From Phaeodactylibacter sp. (lineage in GTDB: Bacteria > Bacteroidota > Bacteroidia > Chitinophagales > Saprospiraceae): a stretch of 64,000 nucleotides of DNA. Each line of letters begins with the position of its first letter. Position 1 is the first letter of the stretch. The notes under the pieces were generated by a model. That model was not told the origin of the DNA. It made no database searches and saw only the letters and a list, made by a program, of their open reading frames with translations. The stretch spans positions 36,190 to 100,189 of the forward strand of contig NZ_JALEGS010000091.1 of assembly GCF_022763345.1 (NCBI RefSeq). Reading direction: 5' to 3'. Of this stretch, positions 17,565-29,034 are shown in pieces. A program made the translations under genes and the position numbers.

Positions 17565-17846
17565 ATGAGTGAAGTACACTTCAAACCGATCAACGACCGC
17601 GTGGTGGTAAAGCCACTACCGGCAGAGGACAAGACCGCAGGAGGCATCATCATCCCGGATACGGCTAAGGAAAAGCCACAGCAGGGAGAAATCGTGGCAG
17701 TAGGCCCGGGCAAGGAAGGCGTCAAGCCAACCGTAAATGTAGGTGACCGGGTACTCTACGGCAAGTACGCCGGACAAGAGCTGAAGTACGCGGAGGCCGA
17801 GTACCTCATCATGCGCGAAGATGACATCCTGGTCGTCCTCAACTAA
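17565..17846 (+). CDS. groES: Co-chaperonin GroES
   Basis: [44 protein letters not shown]. Confidence 0.97.
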   Translation: MSEVHFKPINDRVVVKPLPAEDKTAGGIIIPDTAKEKPQQGEIVAVGPGKEGVKPTVNVGDRVLYGKYAGQELKYAEAEYLIMREDDILVVLN

Positions 17847-17879
17847 TCTTCATTTTGGTTAACGCTCAAAAACTTTTGA

Positions 17880-19517
<1,638 letters not shown>

Positions 19518-19544
19518 ACCACTCTGTCTTTTTAATGGACGCTT

Positions 19545-19580
19545 GCCCGCCTCTGGCTACTGCCGGGGCGGGCATTTTGT
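19545..19580 (+). terminator. Rho-independent terminator downstream of groEL
   Basis: GCCCGCC...GGCGGGC stem followed by ATTTTGTTTG. Confidence 0.75.
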
Positions 19581-19673
19581 TTGTGCAGGCTGGCGGACTG
19601 GGGGATTTCAAATTTTGCTTTATTTTTGTTGCTGATGATTGCTGCGCTTTCAAAAAACCAAACCCTTACCGAG

Positions 19674-21458
19674 ATGACGCGCCTGAAAAATGTTTGCTTT
19701 CTGCTGTTTATCCTGGCCCTTCAGGTTACCGCTACAGGACAGCCCTACGATCAAATCAGCAAATACGCCAAATCGAGAATCGACTACCACTTCAAGGCTA
19801 TGCTGAAAGCCAGAGCAGTGGTTGGTGCGAGTATTGCCATCGTTGATAATGGACAGATTGTGTACGCCACCGGCTATGGCTTTGCCGACCGCGAGCGCCA
19901 CCTCGCCGCCGACGAGCACACCCTGTACCGGGTAGGGTCTGTCACAAAATCGTTTACTGCCCTGTCGGTACTGCAGTTGCAGGAGGCAGGACAATTGCAC
20001 ATCAATGACCGGCTGGGAGCACATTTGACCGATTTCAGCATAAAAAGCCGGGAAGATGGCCGTCCCCAGCCCGTGTATATCAAAGACGTGCTTACGCACA
20101 CGGCGGGCTTGCCCAGCGACCTGCTCAATGGCTTTTTCGCCACCAATCCTCCGGACCAGTCCTGGTCCATTGCAGCCATGAACAATCAGTACGCCATTGG
20201 GCCGGCGCAGCACCTGATGGCTTACTCCAACATAGGTTATGGCTTGCTGGGAGAATTGATTGCCCGGAAAAGCGGGCAGTCCTACGCTGACTATTTACAA
20301 GCGCATATTTTCGAGCCCCTGGGCATGGACCATACTGGCCTATTGTCTCCCGGCGCACCTTTTCCGGAAGGGTATGCACGAGCTTACATTGACGATATGG
20401 CTATGGATGAACCGCCCCTCAGAGATGTAGCGTCAAGTATGGTGCACAGCAATGCGATAGACCTGGCACGCTACACGATGCTCCACCTCAATCAGGGCGA
20501 ACTCAATGGGCAGCAGGTATTGAACCAAGAATTGTTCCAGGCCATGCAGCAAAACCAGCTTGGAGCGCTCACCATTCCAACCCGGAGGCAGTATGGCTAC
20601 GGCTTGTTGCTGGAACCTATGATGGTCAAAGACGCGAAGCGGGGCGACACGACGATGGTAACCTACAGCGGGCATTCCGGAAACACCTACGCCTACCACG
20701 CCTCCTTTGGGTACATTCCGGAACTCGGCATTGGGGCAGTAGTCCTTACCAATACGGATAAAGGCCAGGCGTTGGCCCGTGCGGCTGAACTCCTTGAGCT
20801 TTATGCCGAAACAGAAAAGCAGCTGGACCTGCACCGGTACAATACGGCACCTCATCCCCCATTGGAACTGGCCACGGCTGAAGAAAGACTTGGCACCTAT
20901 AATTCGTGGTTTGGACCTGTAAAAGTGGAGCGGCCCGACAAATTCAAATTCAAATGGCGCAAGTATAGAGTTATCATGAAACGCGAGGGTGAAGGCCCCG
21001 CTTTTACCGAGACCATCCTGCGGTATGGCATTTTCCCCAAAAAAAGGAAAGACTGGGAGTACACCTTTGTCAGAATCGGGGGTAATACCTATCTCCGTTG
21101 GAGTAACCCTTCCTCTCAAGCCAGCGCTATACTCGGCAAAAGAGTGGCCCCACAGCTCGTAAGTGCCACCTGGAAAGCAGCGTTAGGCACTTACGAGCTA
21201 ACCGGAGATCCGTTTCCTGTCCCACCTGAGTTCCCTTACCGCACGCAGGGGACCACCGCCACGCTCCGCCTAAAAGACGGCGTGCTTCTTTTCACACTGG
21301 AATCGCCCGTAGAAAGGCTCAATACGTCCTTCCTCCTGCACCCTCTGAACGATCAGGATGCAGTCGGCTATACCTATGCCCGGAGCACCGGCCACACGGT
21401 TTCGGTATTACCCGGTGGGAAGCTGTTGTTTAGCGGTTTTGAATTTCAGAGAGATTGA
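19674..21458 (+). CDS. Serine hydrolase, beta-lactamase class C family
   Basis: YRVGSVTKSFTALSVLQL (SxxK), MAYSNIGYGLLG (YxN), long C-terminal region; start at internal Met. Confidence 0.92.
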   Translation: MTRLKNVCFLLFILALQVTATGQPYDQISKYAKSRIDYHFKAMLKARAVVGASIAIVDNGQIVYATGYGFADRERHLAADEHTLYRVGSVTKSFTALSVLQLQEAGQLHINDRLGAHLTDFSIKSREDGRPQPVYIKDVLTHTAGLPSDLLNGFFATNPPDQSWSIAAMNNQYAIGPAQHLMAYSNIGYGLLGELIARKSGQSYADYLQAHIFEPLGMDHTGLLSPGAPFPEGYARAYIDDMAMDEPPLRDVASSMVHSNAIDLARYTMLHLNQGELNGQQVLNQELFQAMQQNQLGALTIPTRRQYGYGLLLEPMMVKDAKRGDTTMVTYSGHSGNTYAYHASFGYIPELGIGAVVLTNTDKGQALARAAELLELYAETEKQLDLHRYNTAPHPPLELATAEERLGTYNSWFGPVKVERPDKFKFKWRKYRVIMKREGEGPAFTETILRYGIFPKKRKDWEYTFVRIGGNTYLRWSNPSSQASAILGKRVAPQLVSATWKAALGTYELTGDPFPVPPEFPYRTQGTTATLRLKDGVLLFTLESPVERLNTSFLLHPLNDQDAVGYTYARSTGHTVSVLPGGKLLFSGFEFQRD

Positions 21459-21793
21459 CGTTAGTGGCCCAGGGTTAAACTTCCTTTTTGTGGGTCACTT
21501 TTTTAACAGCATGCGAGAGAATGAAATCTTTTTTCATCCGCTTTTTCCATACTTTAAAGAAAAAAACCAGTTGGTAAGACGATTAATTAATCAACTCACT
21601 CCTGCAAAGCTAGCTGATTAATTTTTTCAAGTCAAAGACAAAACTGCCTATGTCTAACACCCCATTTTGGTGAATAAAAAATTACAACCATTCCGTTTTT
21701 AGATTTATATTTAACTTAATGACCAGATTAAAAGCGCGAACTCCTAAATGCTCATTAAAAATCTGGTGTCCCCACACCCCAACTAACGCTAAC

Positions 21794-23326
21794 ATGAAAG
21801 CGCTACGTGAGCTTGTCGACATCGTCACCAAGCACAAGAAAAAGCAAATGGAAGTGATCGGACTGGACAAAGACAGCCCGAATCGTTACGATGAATTCTA
21901 TGATCTGCTCGTTACTGAGCAACTATCCACAGAACAAGATGCGGCTCAGCATTTCTTTGGGAAAGACAAGTCCGCTTCCTTTACCCAATACCGCAACTTC
22001 CGCAATAAATTCTTTCGTAGACTGGTTAATGCTGTCTTTTTGCTGGATGTTAAGAAGCCAATGTTCAATGAATTGCAGACTGCTATGTATCATATTCGGA
22101 AGAATACAGCTGCAGCAGGAATCTTAGCTGCTAAAGGTGCTACACATGCCGCTATTGAGCTGGCAGAGAAAACCATTAAACCTGCAATACAGTATGAGGC
22201 GACTACAGAAATACTGGAACTGGCCAGGCTTATCAAATTCAAGTATGCATTTTTAACCGATAATCATGAAAAGCATTTGGAAGCTCAAGCTATTGTCGAT
22301 AAAAGCCTTTTAGACCTTAACCTTTTAGTAAAAGCAGAAAGCTTGTATTATGATATAACTAAGCACTACACCACCTCAAGAAGTACAAAACCAAAAGTAG
22401 CCGCACTAGCAGAGAAGTATAAAAGAGAACTTGAGAAAGAATTAACGAAAAGTGAGTCCTTTAAATTCAGATATTTTTATTTTTTGATTGCCAAGTTGTC
22501 CTATACTACCCGTAATGACTACCGTGGCTCTATGAAGGTTTGTAGGGAGGCTATTTCAGACCTAAAAAGAAGGAAAGCAGCTCCCCCTTCAGTCATTGCA
22601 GCCTTTCTACGCCCCTTACTTGTAGCCGCTACAATGCTAAAACAATTTGATGAAGCAGAATCGGCAGTAGCTGAGCTTACTAGCTCGAACGTCCCTGGCG
22701 CCCACAATTGGTACAAAAGCATGGAACTCATCGTCCTCTTCCGCCTACACCAGCAAAACTATCAGGAGGCTTATCGGGTTTTCAAACAAGCCCGGAACCA
22801 CAAGCGGTTCTCTCATCTTTCGGCAGCCAATAAGGAGCAATGGTACCTCTTTGAAGCTTACGTCCATCTACTGATTGCGATGGGTAAGATTAAGCGTTCA
22901 GAGGCAGAGGAAAAGCGTTTGAAGCTCCGCCCGGCCCGGTTGCTTAATCAGATGCCGCTGTTTTCTAAAGATAAGCGGGGGCTGAATATTCCTATTCTAA
23001 TCGTACACGCCATTTACCTGCTCCACCTGCGCCGGTACGAGGAGGCATACGACCGTATGCAGGCGCTGGAAAAATACGCCGACCGGCACCTCAAAGCGGC
23101 TGATGACAGCTTCCGGTCCTACTGTTTCATCAAAGCGCTCTCTAAAATCCCAGCTTCTGACTTTAACCCGGAGGCGGCACAGCAAGCCACAGCAGATATG
23201 CTCCGGGAAATGGGAGCGCAACCGCTGCAGTTTGCGGATACGCAATATGAATTGGAGTATATGCCCTACGAGCACCTGTGGGCTTTGGCTATGGAGGCTC
23301 TGATGCGATCAGACCGAATCATTTGA
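21794..23326 (+). CDS. Uncharacterised alpha-helical (TPR-like) protein
   Basis: Long helical ORF with repeat-like segments (FDEAESAVAEL, YQEAYRVFKQARN, YEEAYDRMQALEKY); no recognised catalytic motif. Confidence 0.7.
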   Translation: MKALRELVDIVTKHKKKQMEVIGLDKDSPNRYDEFYDLLVTEQLSTEQDAAQHFFGKDKSASFTQYRNFRNKFFRRLVNAVFLLDVKKPMFNELQTAMYHIRKNTAAAGILAAKGATHAAIELAEKTIKPAIQYEATTEILELARLIKFKYAFLTDNHEKHLEAQAIVDKSLLDLNLLVKAESLYYDITKHYTTSRSTKPKVAALAEKYKRELEKELTKSESFKFRYFYFLIAKLSYTTRNDYRGSMKVCREAISDLKRRKAAPPSVIAAFLRPLLVAATMLKQFDEAESAVAELTSSNVPGAHNWYKSMELIVLFRLHQQNYQEAYRVFKQARNHKRFSHLSAANKEQWYLFEAYVHLLIAMGKIKRSEAEEKRLKLRPARLLNQMPLFSKDKRGLNIPILIVHAIYLLHLRRYEEAYDRMQALEKYADRHLKAADDSFRSYCFIKALSKIPASDFNPEAAQQATADMLREMGAQPLQFADTQYELEYMPYEHLWALAMEALMRSDRII

Positions 23327-23497
23327 TAATATTTTCACGCTAAAGCCCTGATGGCTGTCTGACCTTCAACGGTCAAAAAATAGGACTCAATCCAATAGGC
23401 GCAGGCAAGATGCGTACTTCAGAAGCTAGGCTACCACCCAAAAGCATAGTACTGCTGCTCTCCGGGCACATCCTCACAGATACCCTACGGGGGAAGA

Positions 23498-23956
23498 TTA
23501 CCTTTCCTCCTCATTTAATAGCTGCGCCTTAAGCTCAGGATAGGCGGCGAAGTAGCCATCCACAAGGTGGCGGCTGGCCAGGAAAAAGATGCGCTTACCA
23601 AAAATGCCGGACTCCCGGAATTGAACGGTGGCGAGCTGCAGGAACAGGAACCGGCTCAACCGGAAGCTGGAAACGTTGTGGAAAGGGTAGCGGGCTGTCT
23701 TAAAGTAGTTGGTGACGTACAGGAAGTCGCCATCGGCTTCCACCCGCTTGAGGCGTAGGAGGGTGAAGACAAACAAGAGCACCCCGGTAACATAGAAGAA
23801 GACCATGCCCCCTTTGAAATAAATCGCAGGCGTATTGCCCACATAGTCGTATTGATAGAACACGGCAGCAAGGGTGCTCGCCCCAAAAAAGACAATCCAG
23901 AAAACCGGAATGAAAAACTTCAGCAGTAAAGTCGCATTACTTGATAGTCGGTGCAT
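23498..23956 (-). CDS. Small two-TM membrane protein, hypothetical
   Basis: TM segments LLKFFIPVFWIVFFGASTLAAVF and GMVFFYVTGVLLFVFTLL; start overlaps the tatC stop by 1 nt. Confidence 0.7.
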   Translation of the reverse strand: MHRLSSNATLLLKFFIPVFWIVFFGASTLAAVFYQYDYVGNTPAIYFKGGMVFFYVTGVLLFVFTLLRLKRVEADGDFLYVTNYFKTARYPFHNVSSFRLSRFLFLQLATVQFRESGIFGKRIFFLASRHLVDGYFAAYPELKAQLLNEEER

Positions 23957-24795
23957 TAAAATTCTTCGTTTTCTCGGTTAACGCGGGCGGAAACTACAAT
24001 ACTGACCTCGTACAGGATATAGAGTGGAATGCCGATCAAAAACTGCGTGACCACATCCGGTGGGGTGATCATGGCGGCCAGCATCAGGACACCGATGATG
24101 GAGTGCCGACGGTATTTTTTCATGCCCTCCGGCGTTACCAGCCCTATCTTAGAAAGGAAGTAGACGATAATGGGCAGCTCAAAGATCAGCCCGGCCGGAG
24201 CCGTAAACATGATCATGTAGTTAATGAAGGACGACATCGTGGGGGTATTCTGAACGCCTGGAATCTGGTAGCCTGCGAGAAAATTCACAGCGAATGGCGA
24301 AATGATGTAGTACCCAAACAGCACACCGAGCATAAACAAGCCTGAGCAGATGCCCACCATGCCACGCGCCGCTTTCCGCTCTTTGGAATACAAGCCGGGC
24401 TTGATGAATTTCCAAAACTCCCACAGCACGTAGGGGAAGGCTATAATCAGCCCCATGATAAAGCAGACCTTGATGCTCATGATGAACGGCTCACCGAATC
24501 CCGTAGCAATTTTTGGGAAATCCGGTGGCACAAAGCACATCATATCCCCCAGGCCTACCGAATTTGACAGGCTGCAAATGGCGCGGTAGGAAAAGAAATC
24601 CGCTTTGGTCGGCCCGAAGATGACCGTATCAAACAGCCACCCCTGAAAGAAGAACAATACAATACCCAGGCCCACCACGGCTACAAGAGACCGGATGATG
24701 TGCCAGCGCAGCTCTTCCAGGTGCTCCAGGAAGGTCATTTCCTGAGTCTCTTCCCCGGTACCGAGCTTGTCTACGTCTATTTGGTCGAGTGGCAT
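23956..24795 (-). CDS. tatC: Twin-arginine translocase subunit TatC
   Basis: MTFLEHLEELRWHIIRSL, YVLWEFWKFIKPGLYSKERKAA, multi-TM. Confidence 0.95.
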   Translation of the reverse strand: MPLDQIDVDKLGTGEETQEMTFLEHLEELRWHIIRSLVAVVGLGIVLFFFQGWLFDTVIFGPTKADFFSYRAICSLSNSVGLGDMMCFVPPDFPKIATGFGEPFIMSIKVCFIMGLIIAFPYVLWEFWKFIKPGLYSKERKAARGMVGICSGLFMLGVLFGYYIISPFAVNFLAGYQIPGVQNTPTMSSFINYMIMFTAPAGLIFELPIIVYFLSKIGLVTPEGMKKYRRHSIIGVLMLAAMITPPDVVTQFLIGIPLYILYEVSIVVSARVNRENEEF

Positions 24796-25100
24796 ATGCG
24801 TCTGCTAATTTTCATCTGCAAAAGTAACAAAAAACCGGTCCCCGGCAATTTTAACATTTAGCCCCTGTAACGGATGCTAACCACAGCATTATAAGGGCAC
24901 AACATCGGAAAAACCGAGGGTAAAACCTTCGCTCCTCTGTCAAATTATTTACTAGTTTTTTAGGACCATCGTTTCATCTTATTTTTTAACCGGGCCAGGT
25001 AAGCACCGCTGCACCTGACTGACTGTCATTGCACTGTACCGGCGTATTGGCTTGCGCACTATGCATGTCTTGCTACCGCTTTGCCCACAACCAAACGATC

Positions 25101-26618
25101 ATGTCCATACCTAAAGATCCGCGGCAGCTGATGATCAACCTGATGTACATTGTGCTGACCGCCCTGCTGGCCCTCAATGTGTCTGCCGAAATTTTGGAGG
25201 CCTTTTTCACTATTGACCGCAGCCTGGGCGAGAGCAGCGCCGTGGTACAGTATTCCAATGAGCAGATGCTTCAGGCTATACGGGAAGAAGCGGAGGCTTA
25301 CGAACAGTACCGGCCCTATGTGGCTAAGGCCGAAAAGCTGGGTCAAATTACCGGGCAGCTGCAAGAGCAGCTCCGGCAGGTCAGGGCGGATATTGTGGAG
25401 GCCGCCGGCGGGCTCGATCAGCAGGGTATTCCCGTAAGGGAAACCGACAAGGATATCCCCACCCGCATTCTCATCAATGAGGGGCATGGCAAAGCACTCA
25501 AAACGGCTATCCTGCAGGCCCGGCAGGATCTCCTTTCCCTCATTGAAAACGAAGAACAAAGGCGCCGGCTGGAAGCTAGTATTCCGCTGAGCATACCCGC
25601 TCTGCCCCCAGATGCCACTCAACCTACCTGGGAAGCGCATACTTTTCAGCAAATGCCCGTAGCTGCAGTCCTGCCTATTCTGCGCAAGTTTGAGAACGAT
25701 GCAGAAGTGGCTGAAGCCGCTATCCTCAACTACTTCCTCAGCAAAATGGGCGCGCAGATTGTCATGGATGCCTACGAAGCCGTTGTCGCTGCCCCCGAAA
25801 GCTACATCATTCGCGGGGACACCTATCGAAGTGAGATTTTCCTGTCGGCCTACAGCAGCACCGCTGACAATATCCGCATTAGTGTGGATGGGCAGCCGCT
25901 GCGGGTAGAGGGTGGGAAAGCCACGTTTACCACTTCGCCCGCCCGCCCCGGGCAACATGAGCACATCGCCCGGATCGAGCTGGAAGATCCTGTGACGGGC
26001 ACCGTGCAGCGTTTTGAGCGGCCGTTCCGGTTCCAGGTAGGCGAACAGGCAGTGGCCGTAGCCGCCGATAAAATGAATGTGCTTTATGCCGGGGTGGACA
26101 ATCCGGTCACCATCTCAGCAGCGGGTATACCAAGCGCAACGATGAGGGTCAATGCCAGTGGCACGGACCTGCAGCCGCTGGGTGGTAGTGCCTATATCGC
26201 CCGGCCTGATCAGCCTGGCAAAGCTGTCATCACGGTATCCGGCGAAGGCTTGGCTCCAGTTAACTTCGAATACCGGGTTAAGAAAATACCGGACCCCGTC
26301 CTGGAAATTGCTCAAAAGCGCGGCGGCACCCTGCCTGCTGGTACTTTCCGGGCACAACAGGGTATCATCCCGGTGCTGGACAACTTCGACTTCCAGGCGC
26401 GTTGTGAAATCACCGGCTTTGAGGTCGTCCGCAAACCCGAACAGGCCGATATCGCAGTAGCCCGCAATTCGGGCGCCCGCTTTGCCGGCACTGCCCGGCG
26501 CCTCATCGACGCGGCGGAGCATGGAGATACCTACTACTTCAATGAAGTAAAAGTGCGTTGCCCGGGCGATACCGGCCCGGCCCGCGAACTGAACAGCCTC
26601 ATATTCAAAATTCGTTAA
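25101..26618 (+). CDS. gldM: Gliding motility/T9SS protein GldM
   Basis: SIPKDPRQLMINLMYIVLTALLALNVSAEILEAFFTIDRSL N-terminal TM region and GldM domain organisation. Confidence 0.93.
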   Translation: MSIPKDPRQLMINLMYIVLTALLALNVSAEILEAFFTIDRSLGESSAVVQYSNEQMLQAIREEAEAYEQYRPYVAKAEKLGQITGQLQEQLRQVRADIVEAAGGLDQQGIPVRETDKDIPTRILINEGHGKALKTAILQARQDLLSLIENEEQRRRLEASIPLSIPALPPDATQPTWEAHTFQQMPVAAVLPILRKFENDAEVAEAAILNYFLSKMGAQIVMDAYEAVVAAPESYIIRGDTYRSEIFLSAYSSTADNIRISVDGQPLRVEGGKATFTTSPARPGQHEHIARIELEDPVTGTVQRFERPFRFQVGEQAVAVAADKMNVLYAGVDNPVTISAAGIPSATMRVNASGTDLQPLGGSAYIARPDQPGKAVITVSGEGLAPVNFEYRVKKIPDPVLEIAQKRGGTLPAGTFRAQQGIIPVLDNFDFQARCEITGFEVVRKPEQADIAVARNSGARFAGTARRLIDAAEHGDTYYFNEVKVRCPGDTGPARELNSLIFKIR

Positions 26619-26635
26619 CTCAAAACTGAAGGAAA

Positions 26636-27454
26636 ATGAAGTATTATCTGATCCCCGCGCTGAGCCTGCTGCTCGCGCCCCTCTTTGCGCAGACCGAAAG
26701 CACCCGGCTGCCGCTGAATGACATCACCCACCGCACCCTCACCCACGAAGAGCGTCCGCTGCCCTATCCGCCAATACGGGAAGCCGACATCCTCTGGGAA
26801 AAACGCGTGTGGCGGGTCATTGACACGCGGGAGAAAATCAACCTCCCTTTCCGCTACCCCAAACAACCTTTTGTGACCCTTTTGACCGAAGCAGTGGAGT
26901 CCGGCAGGCTGCAGGCGTTTAGTACCGCTAACGACGAGTTCAGCCTGCCGCTTTCTCAACAGGAAGTCACCGGCATGCTCTACCGCATTGATACGGTACC
27001 CATCTATGACTTTGACACCGATACGGAAATTTATCAGGTGGTTAAGGATGAGCTCAATCCGGAAGATGTCAAGCGCTTCCGCATTAAAGAACACTGGTTT
27101 TTTGATACCCGGACCTCTACCCTTCAGGTGCGCATCCTCGGTATTGCCCCCCTTATTGAGGAGTACGATGACAACGGCAACTTCCGGTACGAGCGCCCCC
27201 TGTTCTGGATTTACTACCCGGATGCGCGCGAACTACTTGCTCATGCAGAGGCACCAACCGATGGCCTCGCCCACAGCCCCATGAGCTGGGCTGATGTTTT
27301 TGACATGCGCAAATTCTCCAGCTACATCATGAAGGCCTCCAACATACACGATGAACGCCTGGAAGGCACCTATACCGGTGTGGACCTCCTGCAGCAATCG
27401 CATAGGCTGGAACAGGAAATCTTCAATTTTGAGCATGACCTTTGGTCTTATTGA
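26636..27454 (+). CDS. gldN: Gliding motility/T9SS protein GldN
   Basis: EADILWEKRVWRVIDTREKINLPFRYP, IKEHWFFDTRTSTLQVRILGIAPL, follows gldM. Confidence 0.93.
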   Translation: MKYYLIPALSLLLAPLFAQTESTRLPLNDITHRTLTHEERPLPYPPIREADILWEKRVWRVIDTREKINLPFRYPKQPFVTLLTEAVESGRLQAFSTANDEFSLPLSQQEVTGMLYRIDTVPIYDFDTDTEIYQVVKDELNPEDVKRFRIKEHWFFDTRTSTLQVRILGIAPLIEEYDDNGNFRYERPLFWIYYPDARELLAHAEAPTDGLAHSPMSWADVFDMRKFSSYIMKASNIHDERLEGTYTGVDLLQQSHRLEQEIFNFEHDLWSY

Positions 27455-27566
27455 TATTTGTTGGCCAGAGCACAAAAGTCCATTCTAGTTGTTACTTTTG
27501 CGGCACGCTTAAAAATAAGCGTAAGGGGCGCAGGAAAGAACTGTGCCCCGCCGCAGAAGAAAGATT

Positions 27567-28496
27567 ATGGAGATATTAATGTATGCCGGGCTGTTTATTG
27601 TTAGCCTGGGTGTGTTGTTGAAGGCATCAGACTGGTTTATTGACTCCGCGGAGCAGATTGGCTTATCGCTGGGGGTTTCGCCCTTTATCATCGGAGTCAC
27701 CATTGTGGCATTTGGCACTTCCCTGCCGGAACTGGCCACCTCTATCGCCTCTGTGCTGAGTGGGGAATCGGAAATCGTTACCGGCAATGTCGTGGGCTCC
27801 AATATCACCAATATAGCCCTGGTGCTGGGGCTGGCGGCTTTAGTCGTTGATAAAATCGAACTGGAATACAACATCTGGCACGTGGATATGCCCTTCCTAT
27901 GGGGCTCTGCCTTTTTGCTATGGTTTGTGCTCAGGGATCTGCATTTTTCGCTCTTTGAAGGCATTCTCTTCATCATGGGCATTGTGGTCTTTCTGGCCTA
28001 CAGCTTCAAAAGCGAGCAGGAACCCGAAGAAATCGAGCGGCCTACTGTAACCTGGAAAACCTACACCATGCTGGCCATAGGCGGGGCTTTTGTGTACCTC
28101 GGTGCCGATTACACCATTTTGGCCATTCGCAAACTATCCACCTTTGCCGGTATTGATCCGGAAATCATCGCGCTGTCTGCTGTAGCCCTGGGCACTTCCC
28201 TGCCGGAGGTCATTGTGAGCCTCAATGCTGCCCGCCGGGGCAAGGCCTCTATCGCGGTGGGCAATGTACTGGGCTCCAATATTTTCAATACGTATATCGT
28301 GATGGGCGTCTCTTCCTTTTTTGGGAAGCTGGTCATCCCCACCAATATCAACGAGCTGTTCCTGCCCCTCATGGTGGCCATGACGATCCTGTTCGGCATC
28401 ATGGCTAACAATAAAAAAATCACCCGCTGGGAAGGCGTACTTCTGCTGATGTTCTACGCTTTCTTCTTCGGGCAGCTTATCGAATCCGCAATCTAA
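27567..28496 (+). CDS. Calcium/sodium antiporter (CaCA family)
   Basis: Two alpha repeats: VAFGTSLPELATSIASVLSGESEIVTGNVVGSNITN and VALGTSLPEVIVSLNAARRGKASIAVGNVLGSNIFN. Confidence 0.95.
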   Translation: MEILMYAGLFIVSLGVLLKASDWFIDSAEQIGLSLGVSPFIIGVTIVAFGTSLPELATSIASVLSGESEIVTGNVVGSNITNIALVLGLAALVVDKIELEYNIWHVDMPFLWGSAFLLWFVLRDLHFSLFEGILFIMGIVVFLAYSFKSEQEPEEIERPTVTWKTYTMLAIGGAFVYLGADYTILAIRKLSTFAGIDPEIIALSAVALGTSLPEVIVSLNAARRGKASIAVGNVLGSNIFNTYIVMGVSSFFGKLVIPTNINELFLPLMVAMTILFGIMANNKKITRWEGVLLLMFYAFFFGQLIESAI

Positions 28497-28501
28497 TCCT
28501 T

Positions 28502-29017
28502 ATGGCACTGATCAAACCTGTAAAAGGCATCCTCCCTCAATTTGGCGACAACTGTTACCTGGCTGAAAATGCCACCATCGTTGGCGATGTGCAGATGGGT
28601 GACGACTGTAGCGTTTGGTTTCAGGCCGTCATCCGGGGCGATGTGCACCGCATCCGCATGGGCAACAAAGTGAATGTGCAGGACGGCGCCGTTATCCATT
28701 GCACTTACCAAAAAGCGCCGACAACCATTGGCAACAACGTCTCCATCGGGCACCGGGCGCTGGTGCACGGCTGCACCCTAAAAGACAACGTGCTCGTGGG
28801 CATGGGCGCTATCGTCATGGACCACGCCGTGGTGGAAGAAAACGTGCTGATCGCAGCGGGTGCGGTAGTCCTGGAAAACAGCCACCTGGAATCCGGCTAC
28901 ATCTACGCTGGAGTCCCGGCACGCAAAGTTAAAGCCCTAAGTGCGGAAGCCTTCAGCGATTCCATAGAGCGGATTGCCAACAATTATGTGATGTACAGCA
29001 GCTGGTTTAAGGAGTAG
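28502..29017 (+). CDS. Gamma carbonic anhydrase family protein
   Basis: Left-handed beta-helix hexapeptides, GDVHRIRMGNKVNVQDGAVIHCTY, SIGHRALVHGCTL, GMGAIVMDHAVV. Confidence 0.93.
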   Translation: MALIKPVKGILPQFGDNCYLAENATIVGDVQMGDDCSVWFQAVIRGDVHRIRMGNKVNVQDGAVIHCTYQKAPTTIGNNVSIGHRALVHGCTLKDNVLVGMGAIVMDHAVVEENVLIAAGAVVLENSHLESGYIYAGVPARKVKALSAEAFSDSIERIANNYVMYSSWFKE

Positions 29018-29034
29018 CCATCCGCTGACAGCAA

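Noticed and set aside
23372-23394. TGACC-TTCAAC-GGTCA hairpin as a terminator of the helical protein gene
   Set aside because: Stem is only 5 bp and is followed by an A-run, not a T-run, on the coding strand.
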